Origin: Nostoc sp. ATCC 53789
GTDB taxonomy: Bacteria; Cyanobacteriota; Cyanobacteriia; Cyanobacteriales; Nostocaceae
DNA length: 64,000 bases
Direction: 5' to 3'
NCBI RefSeq assembly: GCF_009873495.1
Contig: NZ_CP046704.1
Location: 62,001 to 126,000, forward strand
The translations under genes and the position numbers were made by a program. The notes under the pieces were generated by a model. The model worked only from the letters and a program-made list of their open reading frames with translations, was not told where the DNA came from and ran no database searches. The first letter of the stretch is position 1; each line of letters opens with the position of its first letter. Shown in pieces: positions 27,244 to 36,676 of the stretch.

Positions 27244-28203
27244 TTGTGGTTATTTAGGGCAAAATCACAAAAGCTAGAAGAAACTTTATCTATTCTTGCC
27301 CAAATTCGACAGCATTCGACAAGTGAAGAAGGGATCATAATTTTACGCCAAGTCCTCAAGAGTAAATATTCTATAGCTGTTGCCCAAGCAGCCAAGATAG
27401 TCGGCGAATTTACTATCACTGAGTTGGTTGCTGATCTTGTAGAAGCTTTTGCTCGAATGATGGTCAAACCCGCACAAGTAGACCAAAATTGTCTTGCCAA
27501 GAAAGAAATAGCACAAACACTGTATCACTTAGAATACAGCGATGAAAACCTTTTTCTGCAAGGGATTCGACATATTCAGATGGAGCCAGTATGGGGAGGA
27601 GTTGAAGACACTGCTGCCCATCTTCGGGGTATATGTGCTTTAGGTTTAGTGAGAATGAACTACTCAGACGTAATGAACGAATTAGCCGATCTACTAGCTG
27701 ACCCCAAACCAGAAGCAAGAACTGCTGCTGCAAAAGCGATCGCCTATACAGGAAATCCCCAAGGTGTACCTTTACTTCGTTTGAAAACCCGCATCGGCGA
27801 TCAAGCACCACAGGTGATTTCGGAGTGCTTCAGTGCTTTGTTACAACTAGCTCCAACTGATTCACTTGCAATAGTTGCTAGTTTTCTTTTTGACCCAAAG
27901 GAGCAAATCTGTGAGTTAGCAGCATTGACGTTGGGTGAATCACGATTAGAGGAAGCATTCGATCTTCTCAGAAATTGCTGGGGGCAAACAAGGAATGTAG
28001 AACTTCGCCGCACATTGTTACTAGCAATTGGGATGTTGCGACAAGATAAAGCAATAGATTTCCTGATTTCACTAGTGGCTCAAGGAAAAGACATCGATGC
28101 AAAAGATGCGATTGCAGCATTGGGTATTTATCGAGAAGACCGTGAACTGTGGCAGCGAGTTGAGCGAGCTAGTGAACAAAGAGCTAATCAATTGGGACTT
28201 TAA
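27244..28203 (+). CDS. HEAT-repeat protein
   Basis: 319 residues of helical repeats of the HEAT/PBS-lyase type (RTAAAKAIAYTGNPQGVPLL, then AALTLGESRLEEAFDLL). The only start in frame is TTG at 27244; a stop lies 12 codons upstream, so the start is uncertain and the N-terminus may be damaged. A neighbouring frame holds MIEAGKLNPQTLLKNEMVNG (27155), which may be the original beginning. Function unknown, probably protein-protein contact. Confidence 0.6.
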   Translation: MWLFRAKSQKLEETLSILAQIRQHSTSEEGIIILRQVLKSKYSIAVAQAAKIVGEFTITELVADLVEAFARMMVKPAQVDQNCLAKKEIAQTLYHLEYSDENLFLQGIRHIQMEPVWGGVEDTAAHLRGICALGLVRMNYSDVMNELADLLADPKPEARTAAAKAIAYTGNPQGVPLLRLKTRIGDQAPQVISECFSALLQLAPTDSLAIVASFLFDPKEQICELAALTLGESRLEEAFDLLRNCWGQTRNVELRRTLLLAIGMLRQDKAIDFLISLVAQGKDIDAKDAIAALGIYREDRELWQRVERASEQRANQLGL

Positions 28204-28375
28204 AAGCGTTGAGAATGTAGGGCTATGCATAAATATGAATTTTTCGCCTAATTTTTATGAGCTTACTTCTGAATTGGCGAAAAATTCTTGTGGCAGCGTC
28301 TGCTTTTAATTTAGTCGATTTTAAGATAAGCTTTGTTGATTGATAAGTCACTATAGATTGCAAAAATACATCGTC

Positions 28376-28684
28376 ATGAGTCAGGGTGTATATCCAAACA
28401 ATTGGAAACAAATTGCAACAGCGCTAAAAGCTGACTGTGATTGGCGTTGTACTAAATGTGGTAAGGTCTGCTTACGTCCTGGGGAAAAACCACCTGATTG
28501 GACAAAATCCCAGCGCAAAGCTCATACACTTCAGGTACATCACTGGAATTGTGACCCTGGTGACAATCGGCTGGAGAACTTGGCTTGCCTGTGTAGTGGC
28601 TGTCACCTTTATTACCATCGATTTGGACGCGGAAATATTTCTCCTGGACAGTTGTCACTGTTTGCCCAAAAGAAAGTTAGCTAA
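28376..28684 (+). CDS. Small HNH endonuclease
   Basis: 102 residues from ATG 28376. HNH core TLQVHHWNCDPGDNRLENL with zinc Cys pairs CTKCGKVC and CLCSGC. Unrelated in detail to the HNH at 26602. No coupled partner. Possibly a mobile or defence nuclease. Confidence 0.78.
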   Translation: MSQGVYPNNWKQIATALKADCDWRCTKCGKVCLRPGEKPPDWTKSQRKAHTLQVHHWNCDPGDNRLENLACLCSGCHLYYHRFGRGNISPGQLSLFAQKKVS

Positions 28685-28821
28685 AATTTGACCGATTGCA
28701 GATGTGAGCGCTCACGCTTTTTGAGCATTGTTAATTTTCATTGATGCTATAAATTTATTCCTTTTTCCTTTCTTAATAATAAGGTAGTGATGCTAGATTT
28801 CCTTTATTTGCAAGGTGACTT

Positions 28822-29709
28822 ATGAACAAAGGCGAACTAGTCGATGCTGTAGCAGCGGAGGCCAACGTCACAAAAAAGCAAGCCGATAAAATTCAATGGT
28901 CTTTAACACAGCGAGATGTTAATTTGATTGAATTACTGATGCCTATATGGTCATGGTTTTACCGTTACTATTTTCAAGTAAAAACTGATGGATGGCATCA
29001 CATACCAACAGAAGGAAAAGTCTTACTGGTTGGTTCCCATAATGGCGGAATGGCTTCTCCAGATTTAGTAATGATGATGTATGATTGGTTTTCTAGATTT
29101 GGAACAGAGCGTTTGGTGTATGGTCTAATGCACCCTTATGCTTGGAAAGTGAGTCCAGAGATAGCCCAATTAGCTCAGAAAGTTGGAGCGATTGTTGCAC
29201 ATCCAAAGATGGCCAGTGCAGCTTTTGAGATGGGGGCTAGCGTTCTGGTGTATCCGGGAGGACAATATGATATGTTTCGTCCTCATAGCCAACGCTATAA
29301 AATTAATTTTGCTGAGAATAAGGGCTTTGTCAAGCTGGCTTTAAAACAAGAAGTTCCAATTATTCCAGTGATTTCTGTAGGCGCTCATGATACGTTGATT
29401 GTTTTATGTGATTGCTATGCAAAAGTCAAACAACTACATGAGTTAGGATTGCCGTGGCTTTATCAAATAGACCCAGGAATTTTCCCAATTTATTTAGGTT
29501 TACCTTGGGGCTTGTCTATTGGGCCTCTGCCTAATATTCCTCTACCTGTGCAGATTCATACTCGTGTATGCCGTCCAATTACTTTTGAAAGATATGGTCA
29601 AGATGCAGCTAAGGATCGTAATTATGTGAATGCTTGTTATGAATTAGTTCATAACCAAATGCAAGAAGAGCTAAATCAATTGGTTATAGATACTCAAAAA
29701 TCCCCATAA
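28822..29709 (+). CDS. Lysophospholipid acyltransferase with an HU-derived N-terminus
   Basis: 295 residues. The first ~23 (MNKGELVDAVAAEANVTKKQ) are HU and nearly identical to the true HU at 31311. From about residue 25 it is a membrane acyltransferase of the PlsC/DGAT type (VLLVGSHNGGMASPDLVMMM, VLVYPGGQYDMFRPHSQRY). The bases upstream of the ATG also resemble the HU upstream region. So a duplicated HU promoter, leader and start were joined in frame to an acyltransferase missing its own beginning. Likely expressed, perhaps with HU-like regulation. Confidence 0.82.
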   Translation: MNKGELVDAVAAEANVTKKQADKIQWSLTQRDVNLIELLMPIWSWFYRYYFQVKTDGWHHIPTEGKVLLVGSHNGGMASPDLVMMMYDWFSRFGTERLVYGLMHPYAWKVSPEIAQLAQKVGAIVAHPKMASAAFEMGASVLVYPGGQYDMFRPHSQRYKINFAENKGFVKLALKQEVPIIPVISVGAHDTLIVLCDCYAKVKQLHELGLPWLYQIDPGIFPIYLGLPWGLSIGPLPNIPLPVQIHTRVCRPITFERYGQDAAKDRNYVNACYELVHNQMQEELNQLVIDTQKSP

Positions 29710-30220
29710 AATCAAAATATTAAAAAAAACTCGGAGAAAAATATGTAAACAATTTGGGAAAACCTTATTTATAGAAACTGCATAAAAACAAGCTTTAAGA
29801 ACAGTTACATCAGTGAGATAGTAATCCTATCACTGGCTAATTCTCCGATTTAGCTGCAAATCCAGGTTAAGACTACGGATTCTGCCGAAGCCCTAACAAC
29901 CTTGTGGAACATAAAACTGCAAGGGTAGCGGATGTAGAGCAATATTTAAAAGTCAAAAGTTTAAATGGGGGCACATCTACCCTCATTTTCAAGATGGATA
30001 TCAAGTAAGCGTGCGTTAGAATTGAAGTAATGGCAACTTGATTGATTTGAAGCTAGATTAAAGAATCGAGGGTAAAAGTTGCTCACAGGGCAAAGTTTAA
30101 TAATTGGGTCATTAATAAGTTGTTTATACAGCATTTGTGATCAGCGATAAAAGTACTGTATGCAAACGGTTTAACCCCAAAATAGCGATGTAGAGTTTAA
30201 TATTTGCAGGTGTTAAAAGT
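29710..30220. other. 510-bp intergenic region
   Basis: No ORF with support. AT-rich, with a GC-richer middle (29830-29930, including TCTGCCGAAGCCCTAACAAC). No known RNA fold, repeat or IS end was recognised. It could hold a promoter for the gene at 30221 or a small RNA. Confidence 0.4.
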
Positions 30221-30727
30221 ATGGCTAAGGTAACAATTTCTATTGGGCTAACTGATGCAGAAGTCAAAGCCTTATCAGCAATGCAGATTTCGGAAAATGA
30301 GTCATTAAATCACACAGCAACAAGATTGCTCCAGGGAATATTGGGACAGTCAAAAACTGGGCTGGCATTATCTAATGGTGATGAGATTAAGGAAATAGTT
30401 AAGCAAGAAGTAAATGTTTTAGCTGCGTCTACACCTGATGGGGAAGAGATAAAACAGGTGATTAGGCAGGAATTAGCCCAAGCGATCGCTCAGATTAAGG
30501 GTTTAATAGATGAGCGTAATGGTGGAGTTGCCCTACAAACACAAGAGGCTGTTTCCGTTGAGCAGCAAGTCCTACCAGATTATTCAGCAATACGCGAAAA
30601 TATCCTTTCTAAATTGAAAACAGGTAAGCAGTCAGCAGCCAAGGCAATTGACGCTTTTATTGAGTCACTGGGTGCTGTAAAGTCAGAACAACAGCCAGCA
30701 ACTGTGGAATTAGATGTAGCGAGTTAG
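30221..30727 (+). CDS. Hypothetical protein with ribbon-helix-helix-like N-terminus
   Basis: 168 residues. The first 40 (MAKVTISIGLTDAEVKALSA) could be a strand followed by two helices, as in small RHH DNA-binding proteins. The centre has amphipathic helices (GEEIKQVIRQELAQAIAQI) and the end is soluble. No family recognised. Neighbours (small orphan ORFs, HU) suggest plasmid- or phage-type origin. Confidence 0.5.
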   Translation: MAKVTISIGLTDAEVKALSAMQISENESLNHTATRLLQGILGQSKTGLALSNGDEIKEIVKQEVNVLAASTPDGEEIKQVIRQELAQAIAQIKGLIDERNGGVALQTQEAVSVEQQVLPDYSAIRENILSKLKTGKQSAAKAIDAFIESLGAVKSEQQPATVELDVAS

Positions 30728-30747
30728 AATTTTTGTGCTGGCGACTA

Positions 30748-30936
30748 TTAACCAGTCAACTTAATCACACCTTGGCTGACTAAATGTTCAAGCTGAGAAT
30801 GATGCTGTGTTTGCTCACGTAGCAACTTGAGTTGCTCGTAAGTGACAATGTGTAATCCGGGACGGACAACATAACCTTGAATGCTAATGCTTTGTGGTTG
30901 CTGGCTATCGGTGCGGTTGTAGGAAATTGAAGGCAT
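30748..30936 (-). CDS. Small hypothetical protein
   Basis: 62 residues from ATG 30936. The pattern GYVVRPGLHIVTYEQLKLL, then LEHLVSQGVIKL, is reminiscent of short phage structural or assembly proteins, but no family is recognised. Convergent with the 168-residue ORF. Confidence 0.45.
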   Translation of the reverse strand: MPSISYNRTDSQQPQSISIQGYVVRPGLHIVTYEQLKLLREQTQHHSQLEHLVSQGVIKLTG

Positions 30937-31310
30937 ATTTACATTACGTAAGTTAGAACTGATTAGTAGAAGAAAGTTTAATTCTTCATTCTCTTACAGC
31001 TTCACACAAGTTCCTCTTAAAAGGTGATTATAGAAGCCTATTAGATTGCTGGTCGCTCCTCTAATAAACCTTGTACAAAGCCGCAGAAATCACCCGAAAA
31101 AGCGCAGACTGTAGATTAACCGTTCGACTACAGGAGATGCTCTCCTAAAACTCAACTGGCTTTGCCTTTAATTCAAAGCCACCACAGAAGTAGCCGTACA
31201 TAGTTAATTTTCGTATGCTGCTTGATTGTTAGTCGTTTTCCCCTTATCCTCACAAAAGGTAGTAATAGTAAAGTAAATTTCCTTTTCAAGGCAATACTTC
31301 AGGGTGATTT

Positions 31311-31586
31311 ATGAACAAAGGCGAATTAGTGGATGCTGTAGCAGCAAAGACCAACATCACAAAAAAGCAAGCCGATGAAGTCATTAGTGCTTTTTTGTCA
31401 GTAGTTATCGAAGCTGTAGCGAATGGAGAGAAGATAACGCTGGTAGGGTTTGGCTCATTCGAGCGGCGCGATCGCTCAGAGCGCGAAGGGCGTAATCCGA
31501 AAACCAATGAGCCAATGACTATCCCAGCGACCAAAGTGCCTGCGTTTTCTGCTGGGAAACAGTTTAAAGAAAAAGTAGCGCCATAG
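31311..31586 (+). CDS. hup: HU-family DNA-binding protein
   Basis: 91 residues, a standard HU: MNKGELVDAVAAKTNITKKQ, GFGSFERRDRSEREGRNP (the arm that enters the minor groove) and FSAGKQFKEKV. It bends and compacts DNA and assists recombination. A weak GGGTGA ribosome site lies before ATG 31311. It is the probable source of the N-terminus of the gene at 28822. Confidence 0.96.
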   Translation: MNKGELVDAVAAKTNITKKQADEVISAFLSVVIEAVANGEKITLVGFGSFERRDRSEREGRNPKTNEPMTIPATKVPAFSAGKQFKEKVAP

Positions 31587-31779
31587 ATGAATGGCTTTAC
31601 CACTGGCAATCTAATCCGATGCAAAGCCATAATCGATTAATTCAAGTATCGAATCGACTATGAAACTTTGACTGCTTCTTAGGGAGTAACGTTACTACAA
31701 TTCTGGTATTACTCCCGTATCAACAAATCTGTTTCTGTTAAAATCGCGTCTTCCAGCACGTAACTTTTGAGGCAGTGCC

Positions 31780-32265
31780 ATGTGTGCAAAGGGATTTGGA
31801 CAACCCCAACCCACCAAAATCGATAAACTTGTTGAATCTGCGGTGCGTTATTGCCACAAGCGACACCCAGAAGCCTTAGACCAAATTTTTGACAATCTGC
31901 CTGTTAAGCTCAACCAAGAAGTAGTAACAGGGATTTTGGCAGCATTGCAGAAAGATATTGACACTTTGAGTTGGTTTTGCGGCTATATGGCATCAGAAAT
32001 CAACCGCAGTGAGGACAACCAAAAGCCTCATCATCCCATCGCCGAACTTAGCAAAACTCTGATTACATCGGGGATGGAACCGTTTACTGATTTTATGCCT
32101 TATCCTGGTTGCCGCCTCGTCATACTCAATTCGGAAAAATTTGAATCATTACCAAAGTCAGTTCAAACCATAGTGCAGCAGGCTTTTGATATTAGAGAAA
32201 GTAGTGGGACAGAGGCACAAACGATAAATGATGCGTTGCTACAAGAGTTGATGGTTCAGGAGTAA
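31780..32265 (+). CDS. Hypothetical cyanobacterial protein
   Basis: 161 residues, soluble and mostly helical (TKIDKLVESAVRYCHKRHPE, VVTGILAALQKDIDTLSWF). No recognised family or catalytic motif. Independent of its neighbours. Confidence 0.6.
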   Translation: MCAKGFGQPQPTKIDKLVESAVRYCHKRHPEALDQIFDNLPVKLNQEVVTGILAALQKDIDTLSWFCGYMASEINRSEDNQKPHHPIAELSKTLITSGMEPFTDFMPYPGCRLVILNSEKFESLPKSVQTIVQQAFDIRESSGTEAQTINDALLQELMVQE

Positions 32266-32281
32266 GTAAAAAATTGGAATG

Positions 32282-32390
32282 TTATGGAGTACCCACACGC
32301 CAACTCTTGGAGACGCTTTGCTCCCGCAAGATCCACGTTCGCGTAGCGTGCCGTAGGCAAGTGGTACGGCATCGTCTCCACTTATAAAGC
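32282..32390. repeat. GC-rich palindromic repeat
   Basis: CCAACTCTTGGAGACGCTTT, GTTCGCGTAGCGTGCCGTAG and GTGGTACGGCATCGTCTCC form overlapping inverted words. Related to those at 20975 and 21575. Between the 31780 gene and the convergent GIY-YIG-like gene. Confidence 0.5.
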
Positions 32391-32404
32391 ATAAATAAGC
32401 CACC

Positions 32405-33007
32405 CTACCCAAAAGGCTGCCCCCACCGTTCCCAGTTATCCTTATTAAATGGACTGCGCCACTTCAAAATAAGGTTCAACTCTAACTCTTGCCGTGTGCG
32501 TCGATCAACCGGAGCATCCCACCAAAATGCGGCGTTGACTGCTGTTTGTAACCCATAGTGATAATGTAAATCCTGGTAGCTGGCGATGTAATCTTTGCAG
32601 GCGTGTATACCCTGCCATCGCTTGTTACTGCGGCACTTTTCGCCTACGTACAAAATAACAGAAGCCGCCGAGTCTATGATGAAATATACACAAGCTGACC
32701 CAGGACTATCAACTGGCATTCGATAAAACGACATTGGCACAAGCCGCAGCAAGAGTGGATCAATTTGGTCTGGGTCGCAGTGCTTAGGGGTAAGGTCAAA
32801 TAATGCCGTCTGCTGTGGTGGTTTGTTTTCTCTCACCTTATGCTGATATTCAAAAATCTGAGATTTCCACTTCAACAGCGCCTCAAGACTCATTACCAGT
32901 GTCTCTGCTGTGCGTGCTGGTGTGACAGTCAAATCAGAAAATAAATTTAGCTGGTTGGGTTCCAAGGTGATTAATGGGAATGTACAAACCAGTAGATTAT
33001 CGCCCAC
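32405..33007 (-). CDS. GIY-YIG nuclease-like protein
   Basis: 200 residues. The C-terminal half has CVYFIIDSAASVILYVGEK, a GIY-YIG-like core, with a conserved Glu in RQELELNLILKWRSPFN. The N-terminal half is of unknown type (QLNLFSDLTVTPARTAETL). The strict GIY/YIG residues are degenerate (VYF/YVG), which is common in cyanobacterial members. A 3' relic of a paralogue lies at 19731. Confidence 0.6.
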   Translation of the reverse strand: MGDNLLVCTFPLITLEPNQLNLFSDLTVTPARTAETLVMSLEALLKWKSQIFEYQHKVRENKPPQQTALFDLTPKHCDPDQIDPLLLRLVPMSFYRMPVDSPGSACVYFIIDSAASVILYVGEKCRSNKRWQGIHACKDYIASYQDLHYHYGLQTAVNAAFWWDAPVDRRTRQELELNLILKWRSPFNKDNWERWGQPFG

Positions 33008-33098
33008 AACTGGATGGAGTCAAACCTGTTAGCAGCTTACTAGAGCGATCGCTGTGTTGATTTTGGGCATTTTAAAATAGCGTTTCCTCAATATTGCC

Positions 33099-33431
33099 AT
33101 GTTTAAAGGATTTAGTCGCCCAAAGAAAAAATCAGTGCTTGAGGACAATGAACTGACCACAGGGATTGTTCAACATCCAGTTACGGGACTTTGGCAGACA
33201 TGGATATCATTTACAGGTAATGATATTCAATGTATTACCGCCCATGCGAACCCTGATGATGCTGACCGGGTAGCGAAACAGATGGCTTCGGCTTGGAGTG
33301 AAGGGAAATATAAAACTGGGGAAGAGGTGACAGCTTTTATCCAATCACTGCCTACTGATGCTGTCATAGACCCATTACCCCAAAATATTGTGATGCAACT
33401 GAGCAAGCAGGCATTAAGCGCAAGAAAGTAA
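33099..33431 (+). CDS. Hypothetical protein
   Basis: 110 residues (MFKGFSRPKKKSVLEDNELT, then GIVQHPVTGLWQTWISFTG). A basic N-terminus and an aromatic beta-like middle; no known domain. Divergent from the 32405 gene with about 90 bases between. Confidence 0.55.
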   Translation: MFKGFSRPKKKSVLEDNELTTGIVQHPVTGLWQTWISFTGNDIQCITAHANPDDADRVAKQMASAWSEGKYKTGEEVTAFIQSLPTDAVIDPLPQNIVMQLSKQALSARK

Positions 33432-33501
33432 GAAAGAGCGATGGCTTTACAGAGTACGTTCAATTGCTGCCAAATTGGGCATTTCAAGGAAGACCGTGGG
33501 T

Positions 33502-34518
33502 TTAGGAATCTGGATCGATGCAGTTGAGATGCTCACAGCCAAAAGCTTGAGTCATCATTGCAGCTAGCTGTTGAGAAACTTGTCCATCAAAGTTGAGTTT
33601 GAGCATGATTTGGTCATAGGTTTGTCCCTGGGTTATCTGCTTTGCTATTTGCTCAAACTCTACCCAAGTCAAATCACTCTCAACAAATGCTTTCGCAAGA
33701 GTAATTACCAGCTCCTCATAATCATTGTCTTCCAGTTTTGTCATCATTCGGTGTTCAATGTGAAGCGAATCATCGAAACAGTAATACCAGGATTTCGGTT
33801 GCTGTTTAACTACCTTTCGGAAAAAGTCTTGTTGTTTGGAAAGGTTAACAGCGCGATCTGCTTCACTACATACCATTAAAATAGGAGCGGAAACACAGCC
33901 TTGAGCCTTTTCTGAAACTTCCTTTGCCAACTGAAGAAATATCCGTAATGACTTGAGACAAAAACCTTTATAACCAAAATTGCCAGATGCGTCTTTGTTA
34001 AACCATTCAAAGTAAATTGGTAGGATTTTGATAAGTTGATCTAATAGTGAGTAACGGCTAGCTAAATAAGGGGTAAATAATAAAGTGCTGTCAATCTCCT
34101 GGGGATACTCTAAAGCTAACCAAGCAGCTAAAGTTCCACCTGTTGACAATCCACCAATTACAACTTGTTGGCCTAGTGTTTTTGCAATCTGCAACCATTT
34201 GAGAAGAAATTGTTGATATATCTGAATATCTGTTGGGAGTGGTGGGGGATTTTTACGGCTCCAGTTTCCTGAGCGTCCATGACCAGGCTGTAAAGGAATT
34301 AGAACGTTATGTCCCTTTTTAAAAAAGGCTTGACCGAGCGGCTCAAACTGGTAGGGGCCTGCTGTAAAACCATGCAAAAACAAAAAAACTTTTGACGTGA
34401 AGTAAGGATGAATTAAAAATTTGGAGCGACAAGCTTCATTTTTTAGACCTACTGTGGACTCTAATTGGTGAACTTGCTTCAGGATTTCTGCTGTATTTGT
34501 TGGGATGGCAACTTTCAT
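33502..34518 (-). CDS. Alpha/beta hydrolase
   Basis: 338 residues. Oxyanion and lid region FLFLHGFTAGPYQFEPLG, nucleophile Ser in GLSTGG, acid Asp in CSEADRAV and His in LHIEHR, a full catalytic triad as in carboxylesterase or monoglyceride-lipase families. A ~60-residue C-terminal extension has no known function. Substrate unknown; no signal peptide. Confidence 0.82.
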   Translation of the reverse strand: MKVAIPTNTAEILKQVHQLESTVGLKNEACRSKFLIHPYFTSKVFLFLHGFTAGPYQFEPLGQAFFKKGHNVLIPLQPGHGRSGNWSRKNPPPLPTDIQIYQQFLLKWLQIAKTLGQQVVIGGLSTGGTLAAWLALEYPQEIDSTLLFTPYLASRYSLLDQLIKILPIYFEWFNKDASGNFGYKGFCLKSLRIFLQLAKEVSEKAQGCVSAPILMVCSEADRAVNLSKQQDFFRKVVKQQPKSWYYCFDDSLHIEHRMMTKLEDNDYEELVITLAKAFVESDLTWVEFEQIAKQITQGQTYDQIMLKLNFDGQVSQQLAAMMTQAFGCEHLNCIDPDS

Positions 34519-34687
34519 CTATTATTTATTATTTTTGTATGCAACATACCTGACTTTATTAATTAAGTAGTTATTTTGGATCTAGCAGAGGATATATTTT
34601 TGAGTTAGCCTGTCAAAAGTGAAAAAGTTTTTTCAAGTTGGATAAGCATCCAATCCATTTTCTTTGACACCAAGCAGCCCCGTTAAA

Positions 34688-34873
34688 GTAGCGACACCGG
34701 ACAGCCCGTCGTAGACATCGCTCTTAGGCAGGTTGTAATCCATCGCCTAAGAGGAATCAATTCTCACGAGTGATTGCCGAAAACCCTACTGATGCAGGCT
34801 ATTGGAGTGATGAATGGTATATTATTTATTCAAGTTAATCAGGAGAATATACCTCGATTAAGAACAGGAAACT
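34688..34873 (+). repeat. 186-bp interspersed repeat, copy 2, ending at a start codon
   Basis: Full-length match to 22674-22859. The copy ends AGAACAGGAAACT five bases before the ATG of the GHMP kinase, so the repeat supplies the 5' leader and possibly the ribosome site (AGGA). Confidence 0.88.
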
Positions 34874-34877
34874 TAAA

Positions 34878-35981
34878 ATGAGAATTTTTGTTCCAGGCCG
34901 TCTTTGTTTGTTCGGAGAACACACTGACTGGGCAGGAGAATATCGCAGTGTTAATCCTCTTATCGAAAAGGGCTACACCTTAATTGTTGGTACTAATCAA
35001 GGAATTTATGCCAATGTCTTACCAAATTCTACTGAATTAATTATTCGTGCTTCTCTCAATGATGGCAGGAGTTATGAACCACTCAGATTAGCTATGGAAT
35101 CTAATACTCTCAAGTCCGTAGCCAAAGAGGGCGGTTTTTTTAGTTATGCTGCTGGTACAGCTTATCAACTTCTGACTCATTATGGTGTTGGCGGACTTGA
35201 GGTTGATAATTATCTAACCGACTTACCCATCCAAAAAGGATTATCTTCGAGTGCTGCCTTTTGCGTTCTCATTGCTCGGTCTTTTAATCGTCTGTATGAC
35301 TTGAAGATGACAATTCGTTCAGAAATGGAGTTTGCCTACAAAGGAGAAAGAACCACTCCTAGCCTTTGTGGTCGTATGGATCAGGCTTGTGCTTATGGAA
35401 ATCGCCCAATATTGATGATATTTGATGGTCAAAAAATCGACCTACTTGAATTGAAAGTGAGTCATGATTTGTTTTTTGTGATTGTCGATCTTGGCGGGAG
35501 CAAAAACACACAAGAAATACTAAGACGATTGAATCAGTGTTATCCTTTGGCTACTAATTCAATAGAGCAAAATGTCCAAAAATATTTTGGTTCTATTAGC
35601 TCTGAAATTACCCAGGCAGCAGTTGAAGCAATACAACTCGGAGATGCCCAACTTCTTGGAGCTTTAATGACAAAAGCCCAAGCGGAATTTGACCGATACG
35701 TAGTTCCAGCTTGTCCCGAGCAATTAACTGCAAAAAAGCTACATCTGCTTCTCCATCACGAGCCACTTAAGCCTTATATCTTTGGAGGAAAAGGCGTAGG
35801 TTCTCAAGGGGATGGGACTGCACAACTGATAGTTAAAAATCAAGAGAGTCAAAGAAAAGCTATCGAAATTATTAAGCATGATTTTCCTCAAATGCAAGCG
35901 TTACAGTTGACTATTTCAAGGCTACCAACTCCGATGATTGACTTAGCTGAGGACAAAAACCAGTATGGGGATGTTTATTAA
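34878..35981 (+). CDS. GHMP sugar kinase (galactokinase-like)
   Basis: 367 residues. The three GHMP motifs are present: CLFGEHTDWAG near residue 11, the ATP loop PIQKGLSSSAAF near 115, and GGKGVGSQGDGTAQL near 305. Galactokinase-type members phosphorylate galactose or related sugars at C1. The SLCGRMDQACAYG segment carries the catalytic Asp. The sugar is not determinable. Expressed from a leader formed by the 186-bp repeat. Confidence 0.85.
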   Translation: MRIFVPGRLCLFGEHTDWAGEYRSVNPLIEKGYTLIVGTNQGIYANVLPNSTELIIRASLNDGRSYEPLRLAMESNTLKSVAKEGGFFSYAAGTAYQLLTHYGVGGLEVDNYLTDLPIQKGLSSSAAFCVLIARSFNRLYDLKMTIRSEMEFAYKGERTTPSLCGRMDQACAYGNRPILMIFDGQKIDLLELKVSHDLFFVIVDLGGSKNTQEILRRLNQCYPLATNSIEQNVQKYFGSISSEITQAAVEAIQLGDAQLLGALMTKAQAEFDRYVVPACPEQLTAKKLHLLLHHEPLKPYIFGGKGVGSQGDGTAQLIVKNQESQRKAIEIIKHDFPQMQALQLTISRLPTPMIDLAEDKNQYGDVY

Positions 35982-35998
35982 CAAATGCGTTTAATACT

Positions 35999-36676
35999 TT
36001 ATTCGCGCTCAAAGACAAAAATAATTGAAATCGGTTTGTTCGTTTTGGGATCGCATGGCTCATATAAATTTAACAATCGGTAATTTAAAGCATGGAACTC
36101 GTTGATCCATGATTCGAGCGTTCTGAAATACCAAGGAGTAGGGTGAAATGGCTTATCTGAAACTGTTTGCCATGAAGTTTCGCGCCATGCATTGGAGTAT
36201 GTAGAGTCACCGCAAGCAATTATCGGATGAAGGGTTTGAATGATTATTTTGCCTTTGGACTCTAACAGGCTATGGCCTGCCTTGGCGATCTCATCAAGAG
36301 CGCATTCGCCTATAATTGAAAAGTTGCAGATAAAGCAAGAGAAATAGCTAATTGTGCTAAATCTTTGTGATGCAAGATCCGAGTAGGAACAGACAACAAA
36401 GCGAGAATCACCACTATCCCTTGCTGCGTCAATGAGAGCGGCACAAAAATCAACACCCCATCCATCAATTCCTAAAGAAAAAAGCTGTCGAGACAACCAT
36501 CCCTCACCGCATCCAATGTCTAAGAATGTTCGTGGATTAAGTTGGCTTACTGCTTTGAGTATAGCGGCATCAGTGGCGATCGCACGAGAATAGATTTGCT
36601 GCTGACGAATTGCTTGTGCCCATAACGAAGCATTCATCTGCCATGAATCAAGGATTCGTTTTTCATTCTTGTCCAT
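35999..36676 (-). CDS. SAM-dependent methyltransferase
   Basis: 225 residues from ATG 36676. Class I Rossmann fold: motif I FLDIGCGEGWLSRQL, acidic motif WGVDFCAALIDAARD and post-motif LESKGKIIIQTLHP. Small-molecule methyltransferase of UbiE/MenG-like fold with unknown substrate. Convergent with the GHMP kinase, 17 bases apart. Confidence 0.82.
   Translation of the reverse strand: MDKNEKRILDSWQMNASLWAQAIRQQQIYSRAIATDAAILKAVSQLNPRTFLDIGCGEGWLSRQLFSLGIDGWGVDFCAALIDAARDSGDSRFVVCSYSDLASQRFSTISYFSCFICNFSIIGECALDEIAKAGHSLLESKGKIIIQTLHPIIACGDSTYSNAWRETSWQTVSDKPFHPTPWYFRTLESWINEFHALNYRLLNLYEPCDPKTNKPISIIFVFERE

Noticed and set aside
29710..30220. Possible structured RNA such as 6S or RNase P RNA.
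   Set aside because: I could not find conserved cores or a convincing fold by eye; a covariance-model search would decide.
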